Positions 53,566-62,889 of a stretch of DNA of 64,000 nucleotides are shown here, one piece after another. Source of the stretch: Stutzerimonas xanthomarina DSM 18231. GTDB lineage: Bacteria; Pseudomonadota; Gammaproteobacteria; Pseudomonadales; Pseudomonadaceae. A model generated the notes under the pieces. It made no database searches and was not told where the DNA came from. It worked only from the letters and a program-made list of their open reading frames with translations. The stretch covers positions 124,001 to 188,000 of the forward strand of contig NZ_FQXA01000002.1 of the NCBI RefSeq assembly GCF_900129835.1. Direction: 5' to 3'. The position numbers and the translations under genes are program-made. How positions within the stretch are numbered: the first letter of the stretch is position 1; every line of letters begins with the position of its first letter.

Positions 53566-54912
53566 ATGCGAATCCCGAAGCCGCTGGTCGTGGCGCTTGC
53601 CGCTGCGATCTCTGCCCCCGCCATGGCTGCCACCAATACCCTGGTGGGTTGGGCGATGATGCCTGCCGATACGTTCTCTGACGGCCCGACGTCGGGTCAG
53701 ATGGCCAACGCGAACCCCTACGGCACCTTCGCGCCACCCTATGAAAACCGCCAGCCGGTACAGGGGTTCTCCGCCGTGCTGCCGGGCGCAGATGAAAACA
53801 GCTTCATATTCATGACCGACAACGGCTTCGGTGGGCAAACGAACTCTGCCGATACGCTGTTGCGGCTTTACAGTGTGCGGCCGGATTTCCGCACCGCCAG
53901 CGGCGGCAGCGGCAAGGTCAGCGCCAGCGACTATCTCAGCGGTGCGCCGCTGGCTCGCTTCACTCATCCGTCGCGCCTGACGCTCAACGACATCAATCAA
54001 AAGCTGGAACTGCCGATTCAGGCCGACTACCGCTTCTATTACAACGACGGCTCCAAGCCGCGCGTAGACAGTGCCATCGATTTCGGTCGCCTGCTGACGG
54101 GCGGCGACCTGGACGTCGAGTCGGTGCGCCGCGATAAGAACTGCGCCATGTGGTTTGGTGATGAGTTCGGTCCGTACCTGGTGAAGACCGATGCGTCCGG
54201 CACCGTTACCCGCAGCGCCATCTCGCTGCCGGGTGTCTATGCGCCGCAGCACGCGGATGTAGTGGCGGGGCGCGCGACTGCCAACCTGGGTGGGTCCGGT
54301 GGCTTCGAAGGCATGGCGATCAACCCGCGCGGTGACCGGCTGTACGCGCTGTTGGAAAAGTCGGTCAACGGCGATCCGGCCGGCACACTGCGCATCAACG
54401 AGTTCGACATCGATCAGGAGCGCTATAGCGGCAAGGTGTTCTTCTATCGCCTGCAGGCGCCGGAGCACGCCATCGGTGACATGACCGCGATCGACGAGAC
54501 ACGCTTTCTGGTCATCGAGCGCAATGGCGCTACCGCTACCAACGGCACCCCGTTCAAGAAGATCTACCTGATCGACATCCGTGGTGTCGCCAGTGGCGGT
54601 GCCGTGCATAAAACCGAAGTGGTCGACCTCATGCAACTGGCCGACCCCGACGACCTGAACGGCGACGGCCAGCGGTCATTCACCTTTCCCTACGTGACCA
54701 TCGAAAGCGTGTTGCCGCTGGATGCGCGCACCTTGCTGGTCACCAACGACAACAACTTTCCTTATGGAGGAGGGCGTGGCCTCAACGCGGACGTCACCGA
54801 ATTCCTGAAGATTCGCTTGGCCAAGCCGATTCCCGGCGTGCGCCCGCCGCATCTGCAACAGGCCAGGGATGCGCGTCGTTGCGATGTAACGGCAGGAGCG
54901 GGGCAGGGTTGA
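53566..54912 (+). CDS. Secreted esterase-like phytase-family protein (PF13449)
   Basis: A 448-residue protein with signal peptide (MRIPKPLVVALAAAISAPAMA, cut before ATNT in the mature start). The mature part has TDNGFGGQTNSADTLLR, GDEFGPYLVKTDASG, GGSGGFEGMAINPRGDRLYALLE and TLLVTNDNNFPYGGGRG, repeats of a beta-propeller with Asp-rich turns as in the phytase-like esterase family. It is likely periplasmic or extracellular, hydrolysing phosphate or carboxylic esters. ATG at 53566 with GGAG; an upstream start at 53515 lies before the signal and is less likely. Confidence 0.85.
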   Translation: MRIPKPLVVALAAAISAPAMAATNTLVGWAMMPADTFSDGPTSGQMANANPYGTFAPPYENRQPVQGFSAVLPGADENSFIFMTDNGFGGQTNSADTLLRLYSVRPDFRTASGGSGKVSASDYLSGAPLARFTHPSRLTLNDINQKLELPIQADYRFYYNDGSKPRVDSAIDFGRLLTGGDLDVESVRRDKNCAMWFGDEFGPYLVKTDASGTVTRSAISLPGVYAPQHADVVAGRATANLGGSGGFEGMAINPRGDRLYALLEKSVNGDPAGTLRINEFDIDQERYSGKVFFYRLQAPEHAIGDMTAIDETRFLVIERNGATATNGTPFKKIYLIDIRGVASGGAVHKTEVVDLMQLADPDDLNGDGQRSFTFPYVTIESVLPLDARTLLVTNDNNFPYGGGRGLNADVTEFLKIRLAKPIPGVRPPHLQQARDARRCDVTAGAGQG

Positions 54913-55002
54913 ACTGCGCACAAGCTCGCCGGGCCGAGCGCTATCTAAAGAAAAAGGAATGGCTCGTCCCCGCAGGTGCGCGCACTACGCGCACCATTTG
55001 TC

Positions 55003-55087
55003 GGGTGGGCTTCAGCCCACCGATGGCGGCTCCGTCAGGTGGGCGCTAACCCTGTAGGGAGGGCTGTAGGGAGGGCTTCGGCCCACC
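55003..55087. repeat. REP-like palindromes after the phytase-like gene
   Basis: GGGTGGGCTTCAGCCCACC (55003-55021) is a perfect inverted repeat of the same family as at 52251-52309. An imperfect copy (GAGGGCTTCGGCCCACCC, 55070-55087) follows. They lie between two convergent genes. Confidence 0.75.
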
Positions 55088-55129
55088 CATAACGACGCAG
55101 TCCTCAGCTTCTGACCGACCGGTAAGGCT

Positions 55130-56164
55130 TCACGCCTCGCCGACCTGCACGACCAGTTTCCCGAAATTCCTGCCTTCGAGCAGGCCGATAAACGCCTCGG
55201 GCGCATTTTCAAGACCCTGAACGATCTGCTCGCGATACTTGATTTTGCCTTCGGCGTACCACGCGCTCATGTCACGGGCGAATTCGTCGTAGCGGTGCCC
55301 GTAGTCGTTGAAGATGATGAAGCCCTGCATGCGCATGCGCTTCTTAAGGATGGTATCGAGCAGCAATGGCAAACGGTCCGGGCCGTCTGGCAGGTTGGTG
55401 CTGTTGTACTGCGCGACGACGCCACAGACCGGCACCCGTGCGCTGGTGTTGAGGAGTGGCAGCACGGCATCGAATACTTTGCCGCCGACGTTCTCGAAAT
55501 ACACATCGATCCCGTCTGGGCAGTTGTCCGCCAATTGCTGCGCAAAATCTTCGGCGCGATGATCGATACAGGCGTCGAAGCCAAGCGTTTCGACCGCATG
55601 CCGACATTTATCAGAACCACCGGCGATACCGACAACCCGGCAGCCTTTGAGCTTACCGATCTGTCCGACAGTCGCGCCAACGGGGCCGGTGGCTGCGGCC
55701 ACTACCAGCGTTTCGCCGGCCTTGGGTTGGCCGATATCGAGCAAACCCATGTAGGCGGTGAAGCCCGGCATACCCAGTACACCGAGGGCATGGGACGGAT
55801 GCTCCATATCGGGGTCGAGCTTGATCAGCCCTTGTCCTTCGGACAGCGCATAATCCTGCCAACCATTGCCGCTGAGTACCCAGTCGCCTTCCTGGTAGTC
55901 GGCATGGCGGGACTCGACGACCCGGCAAACCGTGCCGCCGACCATCACATCGCCCACTTCCATCGGGGGCGCATAGGACGGACCGGCACTCATGCGGCCG
56001 CGCATGTAGGGGTCCAGCGAGAGATAGACGGTACGCAGCAACAGCTGCCCGTCGTTGGGGCTCGGCACCGGACCGGTTTCCAACCGAAAGTTATCTGCGG
56101 TGGGCGCACCGTGTGGGCGCGAGGCGAGGTGGATGCGGCGGTTGTGTTGCGATTGTTGAGCCAT
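55130..56164 (-). CDS. Zinc-independent NADP-dependent oxidoreductase (CurA/MDR family)
   Basis: A 344-residue medium-chain reductase. The first domain has YLSLDPYMRGRMSAGPSYAPP; the cofactor site is ATGPVGATVGQIGKLKGCRV (residues ~160-180). It lacks zinc ligands. E. coli CurA, its relative, reduces curcumin; others reduce alkenals or quinones. Substrate unknown here. ATG at 56164 has GGAG upstream. Confidence 0.88.
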   Translation of the reverse strand: MAQQSQHNRRIHLASRPHGAPTADNFRLETGPVPSPNDGQLLLRTVYLSLDPYMRGRMSAGPSYAPPMEVGDVMVGGTVCRVVESRHADYQEGDWVLSGNGWQDYALSEGQGLIKLDPDMEHPSHALGVLGMPGFTAYMGLLDIGQPKAGETLVVAAATGPVGATVGQIGKLKGCRVVGIAGGSDKCRHAVETLGFDACIDHRAEDFAQQLADNCPDGIDVYFENVGGKVFDAVLPLLNTSARVPVCGVVAQYNSTNLPDGPDRLPLLLDTILKKRMRMQGFIIFNDYGHRYDEFARDMSAWYAEGKIKYREQIVQGLENAPEAFIGLLEGRNFGKLVVQVGEA

Positions 56165-56435
56165 TGCGGTCTCCATGAGTCGATCAGGACATATCAAGAT
56201 GGGAGCATGGAGGGCGTCGAGCGTTCCATCGCATGGCCGCTGCAGAAATAGGGGAAGAATATGCTAAAGCCGGAAACATAGCCGCCAGCGAGTAGAGGGC
56301 AGCCCCATCCGTTCTAATCAGCGGAGCAAGGCTTATCGGCATCCCTGGCGTCGTCATCCAAGTCCGCTGCGTTGTTCAGGGAAATAGTTTCAGTAGATTT
56401 AAGTGGACCGATACCCGGCCAAACAAGCACAACGA

Positions 56436-57617
56436 CTATTGGCCAATCAGATTGATGGTGTTGTTGATGGGTATGTCCTCGACGGATTGGGCCTGGGCCA
56501 GCAACTGCGAGACCATAGACAGCACGGCACCAGATTGTCCGCCGTCTGGTCCCTCAGGGATCCAATACTCATCGCCCGCGAACTCGGTTCGGACAACCGC
56601 ATTCATCGTCATTCCTTGCCTCACCCGGATGATCGGCTGCGGCCCGGCGTGGGTTCTGATGGTCAATAAGGTGCCCTTGGCCTTCTGCTCACGCACGCAT
56701 TCGCCCAGGTAGTCGAATACTTCGGCGAGTGAGCGGGTGCGCAGCTCGACCTTGCCGAGACCCTTGGCCTCGAAATACACCCGCCCGCCACCGACACTGC
56801 CGAAGAAGTCCGGGTCGCCGAGCTGAAACTCGTTTCGGCTTTCAAGCTTGCAGCGGGCTAGTTTGAACAGCGCCTCCTGAGGGCGGACGAAGCAGAACCG
56901 TGCGCTTTCAACCGATTCGGTGAGCTGATAACGATTGTTGCCACGTGTACTGACGGACAGGTTCCCTTTGCGTGCCGAAATCAGCTGATCAATGGAGGGG
57001 GCTTGTTTGAGTTCCAACTCCGGACCGAAGCGGCTCACGAGAAAGGCCGTTTCCATGGTGATGCCCTGATCAACGAGGCGGTTGACCAGCTGCTGGAAGT
57101 GTTTGAAATCGGCCACCTTGGACGGGTTGTTAAAAAAGCGCTCAGTTCCGTTCGGACTCTGAATATGCGCACTTTCGAGAAACAGGGAAAGGATCAGCTC
57201 GGGTGGGTAATCCTGGCGCAGCATGAATGCCAACGATGTCGTGCTGATCGGCGCGACATAACCGCGGTAGAACTCCTGGTTATCCTGGGTCGACACATCG
57301 AAGCCCGGCCCTTGCTCAACGGACATGTGGGGATTGAAACTGAAGTCTGACGGTGCCTCGCCTCCGAACGGCAGCGTCAGGTTGGCCCCAGCGAAGAAGC
57401 GGCTCCGCCCACGGATGGTTGTCACAGTCGTGAAGTGCGCCGGTAGCGAGGCGCTACGACGAACGATGTTGAGCAATAGGGCTTCGTCCTGCAGACGGCT
57501 GTAGTCCTGATTGATGGTTGCCATTGCGGAATCGAGGCGTTCGGTTCCGGTGCAGCCTGCTAACAGGCCGAGAAAAGCGGTAGCCACTAGTCGTCCAGCC
57601 AGCGTCGAGCGGCTCAT
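56436..57617 (-). CDS. Hypothetical lipoprotein (393 aa)
   Basis: Signal peptide with lipobox LLAGC (Cys22), so membrane-anchored, probably outer membrane. The mature part begins with DSAMATINQDYSRLQDEALLLNIVRRSASLPAHF and contains many polar and aromatic residues; no repeated domain or catalytic motif is recognised. Widespread homologues are annotated only as hypothetical. Two small secreted genes follow on the same strand upstream in the window. Confidence 0.75.
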   Translation of the reverse strand: MSRSTLAGRLVATAFLGLLAGCTGTERLDSAMATINQDYSRLQDEALLLNIVRRSASLPAHFTTVTTIRGRSRFFAGANLTLPFGGEAPSDFSFNPHMSVEQGPGFDVSTQDNQEFYRGYVAPISTTSLAFMLRQDYPPELILSLFLESAHIQSPNGTERFFNNPSKVADFKHFQQLVNRLVDQGITMETAFLVSRFGPELELKQAPSIDQLISARKGNLSVSTRGNNRYQLTESVESARFCFVRPQEALFKLARCKLESRNEFQLGDPDFFGSVGGGRVYFEAKGLGKVELRTRSLAEVFDYLGECVREQKAKGTLLTIRTHAGPQPIIRVRQGMTMNAVVRTEFAGDEYWIPEGPDGGQSGAVLSMVSQLLAQAQSVEDIPINNTINLIGQ

Positions 57618-57772
57618 TCAGTTGCGTTCCCTAATGTGCGGTTAACGTGTAACAAAAAGATCGGGCAAATTCGGATAAGTGCACACACCCTTATTACCCG
57701 CGCAGGATGGTCGAGCGGTTCTCCGCTCGGCCTTGCGGCGTTACTGCTCCAGCTGGTTGACGAACTTCGCTG

Positions 57773-58093
57773 CTATTCAATCTCGCCGGGCGTCGCGGAG
57801 CGGTGCGCTGGGTCATCGGTCACCGTTTCCTGCTCAGTGCGATGCATGTTGCGGTTGGGAACGCTGTCGTTTTCCGGCATACCTTTAACGACCCGGCCAT
57901 CCTCGGTGACGATCTGACCTTGCTCATTGCGGTGGGTTTCAAGCTTTTCCATGGGCGTAGGAACACCCATAGGGCTCGGGCGCGAACCGGTATCTTCCCG
58001 CGGCGTGCCGGCTGGCCACTGGGCCAATGCCGGTTGAGCGGCGGCGGCGAGCAGCGTGGCTATAACCAGCGACTTCATGATGGATCTGTTCAT
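57773..58093 (-). CDS. Small secreted hypothetical protein (106 aa)
   Basis: Signal peptide (MKSLVIATLLAAAAQPALA) cut before QWPAG; the mature ~80 residues are polar, Pro/Glu/Thr-rich, probably disordered, with ETHRNEQGQIVTEDGRVVKG. ATG at 58093 has GAGGAGAA upstream. An internal ATG after six codons would also keep the signal. Function unknown. Confidence 0.72.
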   Translation of the reverse strand: MNRSIMKSLVIATLLAAAAQPALAQWPAGTPREDTGSRPSPMGVPTPMEKLETHRNEQGQIVTEDGRVVKGMPENDSVPNRNMHRTEQETVTDDPAHRSATPGEIE

Positions 58094-58168
58094 GATGTTC
58101 TCCTCGTTAATAGACTGACGAGCTGAGGTATAGCTGGTTGGCGCGGCTGTGCCGACGGCCTGCTCGAT

Positions 58169-58531
58169 TCAGCGGCTCGGAACGCCTTCGGGCTTGCATA
58201 CAAGCAAGGCGATCGGGCCACCAGCGGAATATTTGCCCGGGACGCGCATCACGACCTCTTCGTTTGGGTTCACCGAGACAGCTGGCGTGGCGGTCATCAC
58301 GGTTTCCTCAGGTAGCGAGTGGAATTGGCATGAGGCTATTTCATTGCCGTGATTGTTAACTTTGATCGCGGGAACGCCCTTCAGGTCGACGCTATCCGAT
58401 GAAGCCGAGGGCACGCCCAGTTCTTCCACCTTGATGTCCATGCCGTTCAGCCGTGTGACGACCTGAGGCTCTTGCCCAATGGCCGGGATCGCGAACGCCA
58501 GGCCGACCAATGCTAATAAGGGTCTTTTCAT
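58169..58531 (-). CDS. Small periplasmic hypothetical protein (120 aa)
   Basis: Signal peptide (MKRPLLALVGLAFAIPAIG) then ~100 mature residues containing VNNHGNEIASCQFHSLPEE and VPGKYSAGGPIALLVCKPEG: two cysteines probably bonded. GGAGAG precedes the ATG. It resembles the broken gene at 20021-20373, suggesting a small paralogous family. Function unknown. Confidence 0.75.
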   Translation of the reverse strand: MKRPLLALVGLAFAIPAIGQEPQVVTRLNGMDIKVEELGVPSASSDSVDLKGVPAIKVNNHGNEIASCQFHSLPEETVMTATPAVSVNPNEEVVMRVPGKYSAGGPIALLVCKPEGVPSR

Positions 58532-58921
58532 TCTGCTCTCCGTTTTAGGCTCTCTATATATGTGAACAGGACTGGGGACTTGAGTTCGCAGCGCGTGTCG
58601 TATCCGAGCGGGCTCATCGGAGGCCGAGCACGGCGGGCGCCGGCGCCAATCAGTATCGTGGATGCAATCATCTCTACGGCCCATTCGACGCCTCCGGCAT
58701 GCTGCTCTCCGCGTCATACGTCACGAACGGCGCGGCTTTCGAGCTCACTAATATTTCGTTGCAATTTACTGAACCCCGCGCATTTAACCGGGTCAGAGCA
58801 GAGCGTCATGGCTAAAGCCCATCACGTCTCCGCAGCCACCTCCGCCGCTTCATACGATCTGGTCGGTGGCTCGCTGTCGGATTGAACTTTCCGCCTTGTT
58901 GAATCGAAACCGAGCGCATCA
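58532..58921. other. Intergenic region before the GT2-RmlD gene
   Basis: 390 bp between divergent genes. It contains an AT-rich TCTATATATG near 58551, a likely promoter for the minus-strand secreted protein gene. No repeat or RNA structure of note. A 25-codon ORF (58809-58886) has no clear ribosome site. Confidence 0.45.
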
Positions 58922-60967
58922 ATGGATCAGATATACGCAGTGGTACTGTCGTACAAACGCAAGGAATTGTTACAGCGCTGCCTGGATGCGATCGACGAAC
59001 AGACCCGCCCGTGTGCAGGAGTCATCGTCGTTGACAATGCCAGCAACGACGGCACCGAAGAGATGCTGCTGCAATCGGAACTGCCTAATCTCAAGGTCTA
59101 TGTGCTGTCGCGTAACACCGGCGCATCAGGTGGCTTCAGCGCTGGCTTTCGGCTTGCTTACCAACAGGGCGCGGACTTCGTCTGGATGATGGACGATGAT
59201 GTGATTCCTGAACCGGATGCGCTTGAGCAGTTGCTACTGGCCAACGAGCGCCTGGCCGAGCGTAAACAGCCGAGTTCGTATCTGCTCTCGATGGCCCGCA
59301 CCGAGCATGGTCTGCTTACCAACGTGCCCAGAGTCGATGAGCGCACCAATTCGATCGATTATGAAAACTGGCCTGCACTGCTGGACATTGGCGTAATCCC
59401 GGTGCGCCCGGCGACCTATGTTTCGATTCTGGTGCCTCGCAGTTCGCTGGCGCAGCATGGCCTGCCGTTGGCGCCGATGTTTATGTGGGGGGATGATACC
59501 GAGTTCACCCTGCGCATCAGCCAGAACGTACCGGGCTATCTGGTGGCTGCCAGCAGGGTGCTGCATGTGCGACGTGTCAGCGGCGCGATCGATATTCTGC
59601 GTGAGCCCGATCCGGCGCGAATCGCGCTGCACCGCCATCTGGTTCGTAATGAGCTGTTCGTTGCCCGAAAGTATTTCCGCAAACGACGAGTGTTGGGCCT
59701 GTTCGGTTCTCGGCTGAGCCTGGTCGCTGCGATGCTGGCCAGAGGTCAGTTCGCTAAGGCACGCATCATTCTTACTGGCCTGCTGGAAAGCTTCAGTTTT
59801 TCGCCGGTTCCGGAATCGGCCGATGCGCCGGTCGAGGCGCTGGGCGTGACTGTACGTGAGCTGTTCCCAAAGGGAGCAGGCGAGACAGCTGATCTGCGGT
59901 TGGAGGTCGTCTCGACAACCGTTATCCGCTCCGATGCATCTGCCAGTCCGCCGCCAGGAGCCGTTGAAAACAATATGCGGATTCTGGTGTGCGGCGCCGA
60001 GGGGCAGGTTGGTTATTGCTTGATCAACCAGGCCGCGAGCTTCGGGCTGGATGCAATCGGTTTATCTCGCCGCGCCCTGGATATCACTCGCGTAGACCAG
60101 ATATACGAGGCGATCGAGCGTTATAACCCCGCGCTGATCATTAACGTTGCGGCCTATACCAACCTGGATCACGCCGAAGCGGAAGTGGCGCAGGCTGAAG
60201 CGGTCAACCGCGACGGCGCGGCCAACCTGGCCGCGGCCGCTCGCCACTTCGATATCCCGTTATTTCACCTGTCCAGCGAATACGTGTTCTCCGGCGACGG
60301 CACCGAGCCGTACCGTGAAACCGATCAGCCGATGCCGAACAGCGTGTACGGCTCCACGCGCCGGGCAGGCGAGCAAGCCATCAGCCAGACGCTGGATCGA
60401 TTCCTCATTCTGCGGACCAGTTGGATATACGGCGAGCGTGGTAATAATTTCGTAAAGACAATGCTCAACCTCTGCGGCAAAACTGGGGAAGTCTCAGTCG
60501 TCAGCGATCAGATCGGCTGCCCAACTCGGGCACGCAGCGTAGCGCGTGTGTTGGTTGAGCTGGCTCTGCGCTATTGCCGTAACGGTGATCTGCAGTGGGG
60601 TCTATACCATTACAGTGGTTCATCACCTTGCAGCTGGGCAGAGTTCGCCACGGAAATTTTCCGTGAAGCCGAACTGGCCGGGCTCATCGAACAAGCCCCT
60701 CGCGTGGTCCCGGTCACCAGTGACCGACTGCCTCGTGCCGCCATGAGACCGGCCTGGTCGGTACTCGATTGCTCACTTATCGAAGCCACGTTCGGCATTC
60801 GCCCGAAACATTGGCGGGAAGAGCTACGCAATGTCATTCGCCGTATGGGTGATCTGCCAGCCGAGCCATGCGGGCCGGCGCCGAGCAGAATTCCCTTCAA
60901 GGCCTACCCATTCAGCATTGGCGAGCCGGCGCGGTTATCGACCAATCAGGCGGTAAACCAGAACTGA
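58922..60967 (+). CDS. Fusion: GT2 glycosyltransferase and RmlD-like dTDP-sugar reductase
   Basis: A 681-residue two-part protein. Residues ~1-290: GT2 (GT-A) glycosyltransferase with AVVLSYKRKELLQRCLDAI, VDNASNDGTEE, the metal motif MMDDDVIP and MWGDDTEF, closest to rhamnosyl/galactofuranosyl transferases. Linker ~290-350 is Pro/Ala-rich. Residues 352-~640: RmlD-type reductase (MRILVCGAEGQVGYCL, Rossmann Gly motif; Tyr-x3-Lys replaced by YGSTRRAGE, i.e. Tyr-x3-Arg). RmlD normally completes dTDP-L-rhamnose. Fusion suggests one protein makes and transfers a deoxysugar, but the Lys-to-Arg change may weaken reductase activity. No other sugar-nucleotide genes are adjacent. Confidence 0.85.
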   Translation: MDQIYAVVLSYKRKELLQRCLDAIDEQTRPCAGVIVVDNASNDGTEEMLLQSELPNLKVYVLSRNTGASGGFSAGFRLAYQQGADFVWMMDDDVIPEPDALEQLLLANERLAERKQPSSYLLSMARTEHGLLTNVPRVDERTNSIDYENWPALLDIGVIPVRPATYVSILVPRSSLAQHGLPLAPMFMWGDDTEFTLRISQNVPGYLVAASRVLHVRRVSGAIDILREPDPARIALHRHLVRNELFVARKYFRKRRVLGLFGSRLSLVAAMLARGQFAKARIILTGLLESFSFSPVPESADAPVEALGVTVRELFPKGAGETADLRLEVVSTTVIRSDASASPPPGAVENNMRILVCGAEGQVGYCLINQAASFGLDAIGLSRRALDITRVDQIYEAIERYNPALIINVAAYTNLDHAEAEVAQAEAVNRDGAANLAAAARHFDIPLFHLSSEYVFSGDGTEPYRETDQPMPNSVYGSTRRAGEQAISQTLDRFLILRTSWIYGERGNNFVKTMLNLCGKTGEVSVVSDQIGCPTRARSVARVLVELALRYCRNGDLQWGLYHYSGSSPCSWAEFATEIFREAELAGLIEQAPRVVPVTSDRLPRAAMRPAWSVLDCSLIEATFGIRPKHWREELRNVIRRMGDLPAEPCGPAPSRIPFKAYPFSIGEPARLSTNQAVNQN

Positions 60968-61044
60968 TTAGACCGGATGGCCGAGTCGCCAGCTTTATCT
61001 AAATGTTACGGTCGGAAGGCCAGAGCTATTAAAGGGATTTCGCA

Positions 61045-62250
61045 ATGAAGGACGCAACGATCAAAAGGGTAGGGGTGTCGGGTACAGGGATGATCTCGCA
61101 CTGTTTCGTTCGCCTGATCATGCAGCACTACAAGGACATGACGATCAGCCGTGTTCTGACCCGCAGACGAATCGATACGCTCGGCGACTTTCCGCTCAGG
61201 GACGCGCTGACGAACTCGATCGATGATCTGCTCGAGCATTCGGACATCATCGTCGAATGCACCGGTGACGTGTTCTTCGGTACGGAAGTGATCGAGCGTG
61301 CTTTCGAAGCCGGCCTACCGGTGGTGACCATAAATGCCGAACTGCAAGTAACCACCGGGTCTCACTTGGCCGGCAAAGGCTTGCTGACTGAAGCCGAAGG
61401 CGATCAGCCTGGGTCTCTGGCCGCACTGCACGAAGAAGCGCTACAGATGGGCTTCAAACCGCTCGTGTACGGCAACATGAAAGGCTACCTGAACCATAAT
61501 CCCAGCCTGGAGGACATGACTTATTGGTCCAAGCGTCAGGGCATCAGCCTTGAGCAGACCACGTCATTCACCGATGGCACCAAGGTGCAGATCGAGCAGG
61601 TTGTAGTCGGCAATGGATTTGGCGCAACCATCACCAGGCGCGGCCTGGAAGGGCTGGCGTCAACCGATCTCAACGTCAGTGGCCAGGTTCTTGGGCTGAT
61701 CGCGGACGGCGTCGGTCAGCCGATCGTCGACTACGTTCTGCCCAGCGGCTATCCAGCAGGTGGCGTGTTTCTGGTGTGTCGGCATGATGAAATGCAGGCG
61801 CAGGCAATTGAGTACTTCAAGCTCGGCCCCGGCCCTTATTACGTACTGACGCGACCGTTTCACCTCTGCTCGCTTGAAGTCGGCAAAACAGTTCGTCGGG
61901 TATTGGCTGGTGGCGGTGTGCTGCTGAACAATTCTGTCTCGCCCACCTTGGGCGTTGCAGCGATAGCCAAACGTGAAATGAGAGCTGGGGAGATCATCGC
62001 TCGTGGCATAGGTGGCTTCGACGTTCGTGGCGAAGCGGTGAAGCTCGCCGAGGAGCTCGACCATGTGCCCATTGGGCTGTTGCGCAACACGGTTCTCAAG
62101 CGACCAGTCGAGCCGGGGCAGCTCATCACCTTCGACGACATCGAGGTGCAGCCAAGTCGCGTGCTGGACATCCTCACCCAGCAACAGCAAACAGTGCGGC
62201 AGCGGATCGCAACAGATACTCAGCCAACTACGTTGCGCCAGGCTCTGTAA
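61045..62250 (+). CDS. NAD(P)-dependent oxidoreductase with SAF domain (COG4091-like)
   Basis: A 401-residue protein. N-terminal Rossmann fold (RVGVSGTGMISHCFVRLI, then SDIIVECTGDVFFG and VVTINAELQVTTG) like homoserine dehydrogenase-type enzymes; the middle has YGNMKGYLNHNP; the C-terminal ~90 residues have a SAF domain (EMRAGEIIARGIGGFDVRGE, GQLITFDDIE). Relatives are annotated as predicted homoserine dehydrogenases or sugar acid oxidoreductases, with unknown substrate. 77 bp after the GT2-RmlD gene, on the same strand; they may share a transcript and pathway. Confidence 0.8.
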   Translation: MKDATIKRVGVSGTGMISHCFVRLIMQHYKDMTISRVLTRRRIDTLGDFPLRDALTNSIDDLLEHSDIIVECTGDVFFGTEVIERAFEAGLPVVTINAELQVTTGSHLAGKGLLTEAEGDQPGSLAALHEEALQMGFKPLVYGNMKGYLNHNPSLEDMTYWSKRQGISLEQTTSFTDGTKVQIEQVVVGNGFGATITRRGLEGLASTDLNVSGQVLGLIADGVGQPIVDYVLPSGYPAGGVFLVCRHDEMQAQAIEYFKLGPGPYYVLTRPFHLCSLEVGKTVRRVLAGGGVLLNNSVSPTLGVAAIAKREMRAGEIIARGIGGFDVRGEAVKLAEELDHVPIGLLRNTVLKRPVEPGQLITFDDIEVQPSRVLDILTQQQQTVRQRIATDTQPTTLRQAL

Positions 62251-62357
62251 TGAGAGCCGGCGATGAGCCCGAGGTCTGGGCAGACGGGTACAGTTTCGTG
62301 GAGTTTCAGCGGACCGGGACCGGTCTCGTCCCGTATCACCATGAAACTAATTCTGCA

Positions 62358-62432
62358 GGAGCGACGCTGCCGATCGCAGCGTCCGGCTCCTCGGCAGAAG
62401 AAGGCTTGGCGTGCGACGGAGCTGCCTTCTTC
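62358..62432 (+). terminator. Double hairpin after the SAF-domain gene
   Basis: Two adjacent hairpins: GGAGCGACGCTGC with GCAGCGTCCGGCTCC (62358-62390), and GAAGAAGGC with GCCTTCTTC (62397-62432). Their position 108 bp after the stop and strong stems suggest a transcription end or an mRNA 3' structure, though no T-run is present. Confidence 0.45.
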
Positions 62433-62459
62433 ACCCTCCTGGCTTGATTTGACTTCCTT

Positions 62460-62672
62460 TTACACGAGCTGAGGCTGGTCCTCAGCAGTGCTATCAACGG
62501 TCATGTTAAGGCCCTTCCAAAGGCTGCAAGCCAGGCGCACCACGACACCGCCGAAGCCGATAGCCTCTAGTTGGGCGTCCTGCTCGTTGTCAAAAACTGC
62601 CAGCACGCTGCCGTATGAGTAAACGACTCCCCAACGACCCGAGTTCTCGCTATCTGCCTTGATGAAATCCAT
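62460..62672 (-). CDS. Hypothetical protein (70 aa)
   Basis: AGGAG 6 nt before the ATG at 62672. The 70-residue product starts MDFIKADSENSGRWGVVYSY and ends with a polar tail; a pattern of GVVYSYGSVLAVFDNEQDAQ looks like a small antiparallel-sheet domain. Short soluble protein, unknown function. Confidence 0.65.
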   Translation of the reverse strand: MDFIKADSENSGRWGVVYSYGSVLAVFDNEQDAQLEAIGFGGVVVRLACSLWKGLNMTVDSTAEDQPQLV

Positions 62673-62889
62673 GAACGTCTCCTAATGTCACGGTCTGTGA
62701 CAAAAATACGTCGCATAGATAGCATGGCGTCAGAACGCCGGCAATCACCGTTCGGCGAGGTCTCGATCCGCCCGTCGTACGGCTGTTCCGTACTGCTATT
62801 ACAAAGCTATACGGCACCCGGCCAAGCGGTTCTCCAATCGCACTGCGCACTGCGGGAATTGATGACTACGTGTCCGGGCTCCTCATCAT

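Noticed and set aside
58809-58886. 25-codon ORF beginning MAKAHHVSAATSAAS upstream of the GT2-RmlD gene
   Set aside because: No convincing ribosome site and too short to judge; could be a leader peptide but unsupported.
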